The notes under the pieces were generated by a model that saw only the letters and a program-made list of their open reading frames with translations, ran no database searches and was not told where the DNA came from. From the NCBI GenBank assembly GCA_964514055.1, contig CAZEPB010000022.1:1-26439 (forward strand): DNA of 26,439 nucleotides, read 5' to 3'. The translations under genes were made by a program, and so were the position numbers. Source of the stretch: SG8-32-3 sp964514055. GTDB lineage: Archaea > Thermoproteota > Bathyarchaeia > Bathyarchaeales > Bathycorpusculaceae. Of this stretch, positions 7,070-14,824 are shown in pieces; the stretch's first letter is position 1, and every line of letters starts with the position of its first letter.

Positions 7070-8131
7070 TTAATGTTTTTGTCGTCCTGGTCTTAGCGAC
7101 CGCACTGTTGCGCCTGCGCGCCACATTTCAGAGTCGCCCATTTCTTTCAGCTCGTCAGCAAGCTTCTGCCTGTAGTCTGTTTCTTTGCTTCTCTCAAGGA
7201 CAATCCGTGTTTCTTCTCCAGTAGCCACAAGCTCGTAAAGCGATTCAAACAAGGGTTTTGTGCCGTCGCGGAAACGATTCCTCCACCTTAACGCGCCTAT
7301 GCGTGCGGTTTCGCTGCAGTTGCAGTACATCCAGTCCATGCCGTTCTCGTCAACTAGCCTGATTAGGCTTTGCGTGAGTTCTTCCACGGTTTCGTTGAAG
7401 GCTTCGCTTGGGCTATGTCCATGTTCCCGCAGAGTGTTGTACTGTGCTTCCATTATCCCTGCCAAAGCACCCATCAAAACGCCGCGTTCGCCAGTTAGGT
7501 CGCTGTAGACTTCTTTTTCGAAGGTTGTTGGGAACAGGTATCCTGAACCGATTGCTATTCCCATGGCTTTCACTCGGTCTTGTGCTTTGCCTGTGGCATC
7601 TTGGAAAACAGCGAAACTGCAGTTTATGCCGCTGCCGTCAACAAAATTTCTGCGCACGCTGGTGCCCGAACCTTTAGGCGCGACTAGAATGACGTCTATG
7701 TCTTTTGGTGGAATAACGCCTGTTTGCTCCTTGTAAACTATGCTGAATCCATGGCTGAAATAGAGCGCATCTCCAGGTTTGAGTGTTTCTTTGATTTTCG
7801 GCCATACTGCCTTTTGTCCTGCGTCTGTTAGGAGGAACATTTTGATTGTTCCTTTTTTGGCTGCTTCTTCCAGTGGGAAGAGGTTCTCGCCTGGTTTCCA
7901 GCCGTCTGCTACTGCTTTGTCCCATTCTTTTTTAAAGATGCCAGTGTTTTCTTGGCCTATAATTACATTAATTCCGTTATCTCTCATGTTTAATGATTGG
8001 GCTTGACCTTGAATGCCGTACCCAAGTGAAACGACAACTTCGTCTTTCAAAATTTCTTGAGCTTTTTCCACTGTGAACTCTTTTCTTGTGATGACGTTTT
8101 CTTTCACGCCACCGAAATCTAATTTCACCAT
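7070..8131 (-). CDS. ilvC: Ketol-acid reductoisomerase (IlvC), Bacteroidetes/fungal-like type
   Basis: A 353-residue acetohydroxyacid isomeroreductase, the second step of valine, leucine and isoleucine synthesis. The Rossmann motif is VVSLGYGIQGQAQSLNMRDN; the catalytic and Mg-binding knotted domain has SDLTGERGVLMG and HSPSEAFNETVEELTQS, with the expected Asp and Glu ligands. The phrases YFSHGFSIVYKEQTGVIPPK, DVILVAPKGSGTSVRRNF and the C-terminal SLRPGRQKH match the Bacteroidetes and yeast Ilv5 group better than the usual archaeal form. The beta2-loop reads GQENTG where relatives usually have GQR or GVR, so cofactor preference could differ (inference). ATG 8129-8131 has GAGGA 7-8 nt upstream. 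No ilvB, ilvN or leu genes are nearby, so it stands alone. Confidence 0.96.
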   Translation of the reverse strand: MVKLDFGGVKENVITRKEFTVEKAQEILKDEVVVSLGYGIQGQAQSLNMRDNGINVIIGQENTGIFKKEWDKAVADGWKPGENLFPLEEAAKKGTIKMFLLTDAGQKAVWPKIKETLKPGDALYFSHGFSIVYKEQTGVIPPKDIDVILVAPKGSGTSVRRNFVDGSGINCSFAVFQDATGKAQDRVKAMGIAIGSGYLFPTTFEKEVYSDLTGERGVLMGALAGIMEAQYNTLREHGHSPSEAFNETVEELTQSLIRLVDENGMDWMYCNCSETARIGALRWRNRFRDGTKPLFESLYELVATGEETRIVLERSKETDYRQKLADELKEMGDSEMWRAGATVRSLRPGRQKH

Positions 8132-8216
8132 ATCAATTCCTCAAACCAGTGGTATGTGACGCGAACGCGATAATTAAGAATTGCCTTTACAAAAGAGCAT
8201 CCCAGTTTGGTAACAG

Positions 8217-9476
8217 TTATTGGGTGTAACTTCCAGCACTCTCGAAAACTATAAACCCGCAAACTTCTGATGTGTGCGAACGTTCAGAATCGTTCACCTG
8301 ATCCTCGTCACAAGCTAAACCAAGCTGCGTACTCGATGTTGAATACACCAGCGCCCAACCGCCGTTGCCACCATCCATCTCCTGCTGAAAAGCTAACGCG
8401 ACGTTTGGCGGTTCAGAAAATGTCTGGTCGAAAGAAGTGTTATAGGGTGGTGAGTTCAAGAGCCCTTGTATGGTGTCTGCTGTTTGTTTTGCGTCCCATT
8501 TTATCCCGTTCAGCTCATCGTAACCTTCTTGGATAATTATGTAACCTACGTCTTCGGTTTCGTGCGTGTCCACCGCTTCAGCACCGTTTAATGCTATTCG
8601 GAAGTTTGAGTCTGCTGAACTTGGCGGGTTTGATTTGCTGTTAGCTTTTGAAACGTATGTTGTGATCCATGTTGGGTCGTTGTAGCTCATGACTTGATGG
8701 AGAACGATGATGTTTCCCGAGTAGTTTTGTCCATAACTCCGCAAATCATAGTTCCAATCATTGTTTTGTCCAACAGTGCTTGTCTGGTACTTCTTGGCTT
8801 CGATTTTGAATGGCGCTGTCCATTCGCCTTCTTCAACCACGAGGTAATCGACTGTGGTTTCTGGAAGAGTATCGTTTGAGGGATTCTGTACTCTTACCTT
8901 GAAACTGTTTGGCAAAACGTCCGTGAGGCGCACAGTTCTGGGCAAGCCAGAGGTGTATGCGGGAGAACACACGATTATGGGGCTTGAATAGGTTTGTTGC
9001 AGAGTAACCGTTTTGAACGTGTCGTTTGCCGTGACTGTGCCCCATTCCATTCTGAAGATGGAAGAAGACGATTCTGCCGTGGCTATGTAAAAGAAGCTGG
9101 TGCCTTTAACGCTCTTAAACGTGAATTGGTAGGTTGCTCCTACAACGAAAGTGTTTGATATTCGCACTACAGCGGATTCTCCAGTGTTTATTTGGCTTGA
9201 TCCAACGATGTAGACTACGGAGACAGGTAGGGAGTTTACTGTGACGCTGCTTAGCTTTACATTTTGCGTTCCGGTGTTGTGTAGAGTGACGTCAACGTAG
9301 GCGCCGTTTGGTCCCCATTGGTGATTTGTTGCGTGCAGTTCTTCAATCTGCATATAGGAGGTGGACAAGTTGCTTATCCACGCTACAGTGGCTAAAGAAA
9401 CGGCGATTACTACGGCTAGCAGAATCACGCTGGCTACGACTGGACTTAGAGCCTTTCGTGCATTTCGTAAACGCAT
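8217..9476 (-). CDS. Archaeal pilin-like surface protein with two adhesin-like repeats
   Basis: A 419-residue protein. Residues 1-28 (MRLRNARKALSPVVASVILL followed by AVVIAVSL) form a class III signal of the archaeal pilin N-terminal family (Pilin_N), cut by prepilin peptidase after RKA (inferred). Residues 30-120 are a small beta domain (VDVTLHNTGTQNVKLSSVTV) usual behind such signals. The rest holds two related beta repeats: about 140-215 (VTLQQTYSSPIIVCSPAYTS, VRVQNPSNDTLPETTVDYLV) and 330-412 (QTFSEPPNVALAFQ, NDSERSHTSEVCGFIVFE), similar to H-type-lectin-like surface repeats. It therefore looks like a pilus-tip or cell-surface adhesin. The TATA-like CATAAATATTATC at 9502-9514 sits about 30 nt before the ATG, so the mRNA is probably leaderless. 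No pilus assembly genes are adjacent. Confidence 0.82.
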   Translation of the reverse strand: MRLRNARKALSPVVASVILLAVVIAVSLATVAWISNLSTSYMQIEELHATNHQWGPNGAYVDVTLHNTGTQNVKLSSVTVNSLPVSVVYIVGSSQINTGESAVVRISNTFVVGATYQFTFKSVKGTSFFYIATAESSSSIFRMEWGTVTANDTFKTVTLQQTYSSPIIVCSPAYTSGLPRTVRLTDVLPNSFKVRVQNPSNDTLPETTVDYLVVEEGEWTAPFKIEAKKYQTSTVGQNNDWNYDLRSYGQNYSGNIIVLHQVMSYNDPTWITTYVSKANSKSNPPSSADSNFRIALNGAEAVDTHETEDVGYIIIQEGYDELNGIKWDAKQTADTIQGLLNSPPYNTSFDQTFSEPPNVALAFQQEMDGGNGGWALVYSTSSTQLGLACDEDQVNDSERSHTSEVCGFIVFESAGSYTQ

Positions 9477-9501
9477 GGCATAGATTGAGGAAAAGTTAGT
9501 G

Positions 9502-9514
9502 GATAATATTTATG
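9502..9514 (-). promoter_or_regulatory. TATA box for the pilin-like gene
   Basis: On the minus strand the sequence reads AATTCATAAATATTATCC about 26-38 nt before the ATG at 9474-9476. No ribosome site is seen between them, so the transcript is probably leaderless. Confidence 0.5.
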
Positions 9515-9529
9515 AATTCAAAATCAAAA

Positions 9530-9721
9530 TTATGCGTCAGCAACTCTTTCAGAACAATGCGGACAGCTGAGCAGACTGTAACGCGAATGATTCGGGTTTC
9601 TGACGAAAACGCCATTGCCACATTCACATAATGACGCTGTGGGAATGAAAAGAATAACTTCATAAGTTAAATGGCACCAAAATTTTATATGCAAATTTTC
9701 AGAAAACGTTTTTGATGTCAA
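9530..9721 (-). CDS. Doubtful small Cys-rich protein
   Basis: A 63-codon frame from a TTG at 9719-9721. The second half has CECGNGVFVRNPNHSRYSLL followed by SCPHCSERVADA, a CxC plus CPHC arrangement that could hold zinc. Against it: the first CxC is not the normal CxxC knuckle, the start lies over the tspO-like start, there is no ribosome site, and no promoter is visible in the right place. A shorter form beginning inside the frame is possible. I report it only because of the paired cysteines. Confidence 0.25.
   Translation of the reverse strand: MTSKTFSENLHIKFWCHLTYEVILFIPTASLCECGNGVFVRNPNHSRYSLLSCPHCSERVADA
9683..9690 (+). promoter_or_regulatory. TATA box for the TspO-like gene
   Basis: TTTTATAT at 9683-9690 lies about 25-32 nt before the ATG at 9715-9717, and no ribosome site intervenes, which fits a leaderless archaeal transcript. 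Confidence 0.55.
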
Positions 9722-10482
9722 ATTCTGGGAAAACTGTTTTGTTGCAGAGCCTCAACGTTCTTGCTTTCGCAGTAACGGTTACAGTTAATGCGCTGGCGAG
9801 TTCACTTGCGCTAAATGGCAGAACCACAGCTGAGGTTTCAGATATGTACCCTACATTGGTAACGCCTGCTGGGTACGTTTTCTCGATCTGGGGCGTAATT
9901 TACACGCTGCTGCTGTTTTTTGTGGTGTATCAAGCGCTGCCAAGTCAGAGAGAAAAACCGTTTCTTCAGCAGATCAGCGTTCTCTTTGTTTTAAGCAGTA
10001 TCTTCAACGTGGCGTGGCTTTTCCTCTGGCACTATGACCAGATTGTGCTGTCGGTGGCGCTGATGTTTGGGTTGTTGGCGACGTTAATCGCGGTTTATCT
10101 GCGGCTTGGAATAGGCAAAACCAGTGTCACGCTGAAAGAGAAAGTGTTTGTGCATCTGCCGTTCACCGTCTACTTGGGCTGGATTACAGTAGCCTCAATT
10201 GCCAATGTTGCTGCGGCGCTGGTTTCCATCCAGTGGGACGGATTTGGCTTGGCGAATGAAACTTGGGCTGTGCTTGTGATTGCAGTAGCCTTGCTAATCA
10301 CGCTTGCAGTAATAGCCACAAGAAAAGACATCGCTTACAGCCTTGTCCTAGTTTGGGCGCTGGTTGGCATAGCCGTTAACCAAAGCACCTACCAAAACAT
10401 CGTGACAGCAGCAACGGCAAGCGTGATCATCATAATAGCTGCGCTGGCTGCGTTTCTCGCCTGGTCCAGGTTGAAACGATGA
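9715..10482 (+). CDS. TspO/MBR-family (tryptophan-rich sensory) membrane protein, long form
   Basis: A 255-residue integral membrane protein with about eight hydrophobic segments. The hallmark is TPAGYVFSIWGVIYTLLLFF near residue 50, matching the TPPGWVFPIVWTILY-type motif of TspO; later FNVAWLFLWHYDQIVLSVAL and YLGWITVASIANVAAALVSI follow as in the long bacterial and archaeal tryptophan-rich sensory proteins. TspO proteins bind porphyrins or sterols (family knowledge), but the role of the long form is unclear. I use the ATG at 9715-9717 rather than the adjoining TTG at 9712, because the TATA box is 25 nt upstream and a leaderless start fits. It is a single gene, convergent with nothing and followed by the tRNA 260 nt later. 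Confidence 0.82.
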   Translation: MSNSGKTVLLQSLNVLAFAVTVTVNALASSLALNGRTTAEVSDMYPTLVTPAGYVFSIWGVIYTLLLFFVVYQALPSQREKPFLQQISVLFVLSSIFNVAWLFLWHYDQIVLSVALMFGLLATLIAVYLRLGIGKTSVTLKEKVFVHLPFTVYLGWITVASIANVAAALVSIQWDGFGLANETWAVLVIAVALLITLAVIATRKDIAYSLVLVWALVGIAVNQSTYQNIVTAATASVIIIIAALAAFLAWSRLKR

Positions 10483-10715
10483 TGATGCTCTGTTATGCTC
10501 GGAACAGTCTATAGCCCCCTTATTTAAAGTATAAATAGTTCTGGAAGTGACTCGCTTGCTGTTTTCTGTGTTGATTGGCTAGTGGTTAGTGGCTCTCAGG
10601 ATTATTGGAGTTATAATTGTTCGGCTTAGAACGTGAGGTTGTTAGAAACGTTTTTTCTGTGTTGTCTATCAACCCAGAAGATTTAAGTTTAATCAGAGTA
10701 TTGATGACTTTACCG

Positions 10716-10721
10716 TTTAAA
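10716..10721 (+). promoter_or_regulatory. Candidate TATA box of the tRNA gene
   Basis: TTTAAA lies 21-26 nt before the first base of the mature tRNA, the normal archaeal distance. The rest of 10483-10741 holds no gene that I can support. Confidence 0.4.
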
Positions 10722-10741
10722 GCCCGTTGTCCAGTCAGGTT

Positions 10742-10820
10742 GGGGTCGTAGTCGAGCTTGGTCTAAGATTCACGCCCGGGGCGCGTGCGATCCTGGGTTC
10801 AAATCCCAGCGACCCCACCA
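10742..10820 (+). tRNA. tRNA-Pro-like gene, anticodon GGG, CCA encoded
   Basis: The acceptor stem GGGGTCG (10742-10748) pairs fully with CGACCCC (10810-10816), followed by discriminator A and encoded CCA (10818-10820). The T arm CTGGG-TTCAAAT-CCCAG (10793-10809) is perfect. The anticodon stem CACGC/GCGTG (10771-10775 and 10783-10787) encloses a 7-nt loop CCGGGGC, giving anticodon GGG (10778-10780), so proline. Two oddities: position 33 is C (10777) instead of the near-universal U, and the D stem is weak (G-U, U-A, C-G, then G-A). No intron is seen. Its 3' end is repeated in direct orientation at 14737, 17114, about 18441 and 19786, so this gene is the likely attachment site of the array that follows. 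Confidence 0.85.
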
Positions 10821-11070
10821 CAAGTCCACCAACAGCCGAATGGTACTGGAGTGTATACAAGAAATTATCTAATCATAATTTTTGGGTTTTGGGGTTTGCT
10901 GGGGCTCTGGGCATCAAACTATAGGAGAATAGAGATGAAAATTCCGACGGCTACTAAACCATCGTGAATTTAAAGCCAGAGCCCATTCAGCCCCGTTTTT
11001 CTCCTTATGCCAATGAGACTATAACCCCGAAAAAGAAAGGGGGAAGGTGTGTTTGGTTTCTGTTGGATGT
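10821..11070. other. First bases of cassette A, no gene seen
   Basis: The 250 nt between the tRNA CCA and the end of the PQQ-propeller gene contain short plus-strand frames only, partly translations of the tRNA itself. No integrase N-terminus, as would be expected for an SSV-type element, is recognisable. Confidence 0.5.
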
Positions 11071-13686
11071 TCAGCGTTTCCTGAGCATCAGCACGATGAC
11101 GAGACCAACCACGACTATCGCGATTATAATGCCTGTGGTTGCTCCGAACAGGTACATGTCAGTCATCGGTGCCGGCGTAGGTGTTGGCGGAGGAGTAGCA
11201 ACAGGAGCTTCAGTCACGCCTACAGCGGTTTCCGCGTACGAAGGCCAGTAGCTCTCAGTGCCAGCGAACCTGGCAATGACCGTGTACTCGCCTGGAACCA
11301 ATGGCTCCCACAGCAGCTTGAACATGCCAGCAGCATCAGTCGTAACAGTGCCAATGTCATACACGTTGCCGTTAGGATCAAACACACTTAGGGTCACTTT
11401 GACTCCTGTGACATCCGTTGGTCTCGGCTTTTGCATGTAAATGTACTCCATCCACTCGCCCATGCTATCGTCCGAAACAGCCGGAACACCGTTCGGGAAC
11501 CGTGCAGCCTGCTCTTTTTGCTTTGTGCCAGCCGCGATGTCCATCACTGTGCCTCTGATCATTAAGCTCTCTCCTTGAGAGATTGCAGTCAGTGGTGCTT
11601 CAACCATAGTAGCACTTGGTCCTTTGCCTACACTGTAAATCTGCATGTCATAGGTATTGAGAAACACAAAGAAGCCATCTGCAACACGGTCATAAGTCGC
11701 GTCCATGCCTGTAGCCCAGCCCATCAAAGTCCAAATTTCCGTTCCATCAGTGGCATTAATGCAGCGGTATTTTGCATCCTTGTATAATGGCGAGTTAGGT
11801 GAGTGTTCAGTTGTGCCCAAGTAAAGTTTTCCGTCAGCAATAACGTCAATATTGTACGGATAAGTCCCGTAGGATGTCTCAAGACCAGCAAAAGTGCTGT
11901 TACCAGGACCACCATTACCATAAGTCCATAGAAGGTCTCCATTCGTCACGTCGTAACAGTATAGTATTCCGCCATAACCAGTCATGTATACTTTGCCATA
12001 AGCAACAGCTGGATAGTTCCTGAAATAGATGTAGTCGTTCATAGATTCAACTGGTCCCCATGCGTGTTCACCGTTGGCGAGACTGTAACCATTCATTGTC
12101 CTAGTCTCTTTATCATATAGTATGAAAATGCCACGTTCCGGATCCCAGTTTGCAAGGCCTCGGGTGACGTTGTTTGCTGCTTGTGGATAGTGTTTTGTCC
12201 ATAGCACTTGCCCTCGTGAGTTTGGCTTGAGACTTATGGCTGTTACGTTCGCTCCCTCCAAGGCTTTATTTGCAAAAGTAGCGGTAGGATGTCCTCCGAA
12301 ACTGCCTTGAACCAAAAGCATAATGTTGTCGAGGCTAGCTCTATCAACTCGCCACGAATCAGAGTTTGGCAATGTTATTGATATGTTGTAGTCATATCTA
12401 GATGGCAAGCTTGCGTCTATTTCTCCTGAATACCAACCGCCTGCACCAAAACCGCCTGTTCCGACCGCTTTAGAAGAATTCCATCGAAGAAGACGCCAGT
12501 CAGGATTTGAGGCATTGCCGATGTTAACAACATCATAGCGTATTACTTCTCCACCTGGACCAGGAACCGCCGCAAGATTGGTATCGACTCTAGGAACACC
12601 GCTTACGTTTAAAGGTGTGGGTTGCCCTGTTGTTGGGTCATATGACCTCGCAAAGTTGCTTGAGAACAAAATGCCGTTCGGCAGGATTCCGTGCTGGTTT
12701 GCTGTGTCTAAAGAGGGTAATAAACCGAAGTTTAAATCAGGCAGTCCAGAACCAGACCTTCCTATATCCGGATTGTACCATATCTCTTCGCCGGTACGCA
12801 GATCCACGCAAATCCATCCGCCGCCTCCGCCAGAATTACCATAAGGTAGCTCGTAGTAGAGCCTTCCATACATGATTAGGGCGTTGCTCATTCGGGTATT
12901 GTATGAACCACCTGTGTAGTACATTTCGCCTAGAATACTAGTGTTGTTTCCACCGACAACTCCTCCGTCCTGAAGAGGCCTGCTCCACATAATGTGTGGG
13001 CTATTAGGTGCGATGCCGTCCGGCTGTACTCTAGCAATGTAAAGACCCGCAGTGCCGCCTCCTATAGAGGCGCCAGATAAGATGAATGGTTCGCCTAGCC
13101 AGTTGGATGAGACACTATACCAATCTGTGTTCTGTCCTTCTATGGGGCGTGTCCAGTACTCCGTAGGAAGCGGATAGCTACTTGTTGGTGAAGGGAGTTG
13201 TTCGTCTTGTACGGTTAAAAGAAATGTTGCGTTGGCGGCTGTAAAAGTATCGTTTGTCCATGTTCTCTGCGATGAAGTGTCATCCCAAGTGTATGTTTGT
13301 CCAGGGTAGCTGAATTCGAGAGTGTACGTACCGACTTGAGTAGGCGTGTATCTAACAAACTGACAACTCGTCGGGTCAGCAACTTCAGCCCAATTCTTTG
13401 TTTCTTTTGTTTCATCAGGCGCTGTAATAGTAAGCGTATAATCATGGCGTCTAACGTCGTTATTCAAATTTGCGGCTGGCATGGGACCGTCAACCCACAT
13501 GAAGATGAGTACGCTTTGACCGACACCTACAGGGTTGGGTCCAGCTTGAAGATAAGCGTAGGAAACAATAGTCCATATAGGGTCATGCGCGTTAGCTGCT
13601 GGTGAGGCTGCAAGTGTGACAACAATTGTTAGCATCAGAAATAAAGTCATTGCAGTAGTCGTAGTTTTACTTCTAACAATTGTCAT
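11071..13686 (-). CDS. Exported PQQ-like beta-propeller surface protein with C-terminal anchor
   Basis: An 871-residue exported protein. Residues 1-33 are a signal peptide ending ANA before HDP. Residues 40-160 form an Ig-like domain (TLTITAPDETKETKNWAEVA). A PQQ-like propeller fills most of 220-690, with repeated blade ends such as GWICVDLRTGEEIWYNP, ILYCYDVTNGDLLWTYGNGG and YRCINATDGTEIWTLMGWAT. A further Ig/CarboxypepD-like domain follows (VKVTLSVFDPNGNVYDIGTV, DAAGMFKLLWEPLVPGEYTV). The end is a Pro/Thr-rich linker (ATPPPTPTPAPM) and a membrane anchor (residues 848-868) with basic tail LRKR. Many N-x-S/T sequons suit glycosylation. It is probably an S-layer-associated protein; no catalytic site is visible. 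AAGGAGA lies 8 nt before the ATG. It is divergent from the TrmB gene, its likely regulator. Confidence 0.85.
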   Translation of the reverse strand: MTIVRSKTTTTAMTLFLMLTIVVTLAASPAANAHDPIWTIVSYAYLQAGPNPVGVGQSVLIFMWVDGPMPAANLNNDVRRHDYTLTITAPDETKETKNWAEVADPTSCQFVRYTPTQVGTYTLEFSYPGQTYTWDDTSSQRTWTNDTFTAANATFLLTVQDEQLPSPTSSYPLPTEYWTRPIEGQNTDWYSVSSNWLGEPFILSGASIGGGTAGLYIARVQPDGIAPNSPHIMWSRPLQDGGVVGGNNTSILGEMYYTGGSYNTRMSNALIMYGRLYYELPYGNSGGGGGWICVDLRTGEEIWYNPDIGRSGSGLPDLNFGLLPSLDTANQHGILPNGILFSSNFARSYDPTTGQPTPLNVSGVPRVDTNLAAVPGPGGEVIRYDVVNIGNASNPDWRLLRWNSSKAVGTGGFGAGGWYSGEIDASLPSRYDYNISITLPNSDSWRVDRASLDNIMLLVQGSFGGHPTATFANKALEGANVTAISLKPNSRGQVLWTKHYPQAANNVTRGLANWDPERGIFILYDKETRTMNGYSLANGEHAWGPVESMNDYIYFRNYPAVAYGKVYMTGYGGILYCYDVTNGDLLWTYGNGGPGNSTFAGLETSYGTYPYNIDVIADGKLYLGTTEHSPNSPLYKDAKYRCINATDGTEIWTLMGWATGMDATYDRVADGFFVFLNTYDMQIYSVGKGPSATMVEAPLTAISQGESLMIRGTVMDIAAGTKQKEQAARFPNGVPAVSDDSMGEWMEYIYMQKPRPTDVTGVKVTLSVFDPNGNVYDIGTVTTDAAGMFKLLWEPLVPGEYTVIARFAGTESYWPSYAETAVGVTEAPVATPPPTPTPAPMTDMYLFGATTGIIIAIVVVGLVIVLMLRKR

Positions 13687-13714
13687 TTTCTTTTCTCCTT
13701 AGATTATTTTGCAC

Positions 13715-13751
13715 ATTGCTGCGCAATCACCAAGTTCTATAACCCTGTTAT
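13715..13751. promoter_or_regulatory. Two palindromes between the PQQ and TrmB genes
   Basis: ATTGC-TGC-GCAAT at 13715-13727 and ATAAC-CCT-GTTAT at 13739-13751 are both perfect 5-3-5 inverted repeats, centres 24 bp apart. The second overlaps a TATA-like CATAATAACA on the minus strand (about 13746-13755) and the first falls near the expected start of the PQQ mRNA. They differ in sequence, so they may be sites for different factors; assignment to TrmB is inference. Confidence 0.45.
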
Positions 13752-13846
13752 TATGTGCTTGTCTGTAGCAGTTCTACCATCAGTCTAAAAGCTTAAACCA
13801 ATAAATTCCATAATTATTTATTAGCTACTCTAGAGGAGAAGAGGCA

Positions 13847-14653
13847 TTGGAGCAACAGTTTTCAGAAGAACTGCAAACACTGAGAGACCTGGGGCTTACG
13901 CTAATAATGGCAAGAGTATACTTGGCTCTCGTCAACTGTGGGTCCTCAAAGGTATCTGAAATAGCTAGAAATTCTAAGGTGGCTAGGCCAGACGTATATA
14001 GGACTCTTTCAAAGCTCCAGAAGCTGGGATTAGTGGAAAAAATAATCGAAATTCCAGTTAAGTATGAAGCGATTCCAATGGACAAAGGGCTTACGCTTCT
14101 GTTAGAGAGAAAAACAAGGCGATATGAAGAATTAAGAGCTAAAACCAGAATTTTGCTTGAAACAGCCCGAATAAAGAAGTCAAAAAAGTCTGATTCAAGC
14201 AAAGATCAGTTCATTTGGATTCCTGAAGGAAAGACTGTTATTGAGAGAATAAGGACGGCCATTGAGGAGACGACGCAGAGCATTGACCTTCTTCTATCTT
14301 GGAAGAGGTTCTCCCGTGGGATAGTGAGTACCTTTGCTGAAAGCTTAGAGATTGCCTGTAAAAAAAAGGTGAAATTTCGATTTGCCATAGAAAGAACATC
14401 TGAGACTAAGACGGAAAAAGAGTTGGTCAAGTTTTGCAGAGAAAAGCCTTCATGCCACGTCAGATTCATCCAACATCAGCCCAAGACCGTTCTTGGAATA
14501 TACGACAAAAAAGAGGTTTTTATAATAGTGGACCCTAAGAGAGATTTGCCTGGCTCGCCTGCTCTTTGGTCTAACAATTCTAGTTTGATTTCTCTTGCAG
14601 AAGACTATTTTGAAGTGCTTTGGCTCACAGCGAGGGAGAACACACATTCTTGA
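13847..14653 (+). CDS. TrmB-family transcription regulator
   Basis: A 268-residue protein with an N-terminal winged helix of the TrmB type (residues 5-75: LRDLGLTLIMARVYLALVNC, then VSEIARNSKVARPDVYRTLS and KLQKLGLVEKI), a coiled stretch near 85-115, and a C-terminal domain with the phospholipase-D-like fold common in the family (FIWIPEGKTVIERIRTAIEE, VLGIYDKKEVFIIVDPK). TrmB proteins sense sugars in some archaea (established), but the maltose-binding C-terminal domain of the founding member is not evident here, so the signal is unknown. The start is TTG 13847-13849, with AGAGGAG at 13832-13838 and AT-rich TATA-like sequence at about 13810-13823. It diverges from the PQQ surface gene 160 nt away, suggesting that it controls it. 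Confidence 0.87.
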   Translation: MEQQFSEELQTLRDLGLTLIMARVYLALVNCGSSKVSEIARNSKVARPDVYRTLSKLQKLGLVEKIIEIPVKYEAIPMDKGLTLLLERKTRRYEELRAKTRILLETARIKKSKKSDSSKDQFIWIPEGKTVIERIRTAIEETTQSIDLLLSWKRFSRGIVSTFAESLEIACKKKVKFRFAIERTSETKTEKELVKFCREKPSCHVRFIQHQPKTVLGIYDKKEVFIIVDPKRDLPGSPALWSNNSSLISLAEDYFEVLWLTARENTHS

Positions 14654-14703
14654 AATCAGCAGTAAACCACTCTAAAGATTAAGGAAAATAATTACAGAAA
14701 AAA

Positions 14704-14761
14704 GGGGTTGTGCGGGTGACATCTCCATTTGCCCCAGGTTCAAATCCCAGCGACCCCACCA
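14704..14761 (+). repeat. tRNA-3'-end repeat, copy 1 (perfect core, attR-like)
   Basis: The last 25 nt (14737-14761) are identical to tRNA bases 10796-10820, from the second half of the T stem through CCA. Upstream lies an arm GTTGTGCGG...CTCCATTTG (from 14708) shared with copies 3 and 4 but not with the tRNA. GGGGTTG at 14704-14710 can pair with CGACCCC at the end, so the 58 nt look like a tRNA with the anticodon region deleted. Read on the minus strand it ends in CCCC followed by a run of T, which could stop transcription from the corrinoid-like gene. Confidence 0.85.
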
Positions 14762-14824
14762 GAATATATTCTTGAATTTCAGATTGTGCGCTTTTCTTTT
14801 AAGAAAAGAAAACTTTTGGGAAAA

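Noticed and set aside
6893..7096. 67-codon plus-strand frame before the end of ilvC
   Set aside because: It starts at TTG without a ribosome site, overlaps the ilvC end by 27 nt and shows no recognisable domain.
10727..10967. Two short frames running through the tRNA
   Set aside because: They are translations of the tRNA itself (GSNPSDPT, WVQIPATPP), a familiar artefact, and not an integrase fragment.
10964..11391. Plus-strand frames over the end of the PQQ gene
   Set aside because: They lie antisense to a well-supported 871-residue protein and show only low-complexity shadow sequence.
14704..14761. Complete second tRNA gene
   Set aside because: Acceptor ends pair, but the unit is only 58 nt, has no anticodon arm, and the T stem is broken (CCAGG against CCCAG).
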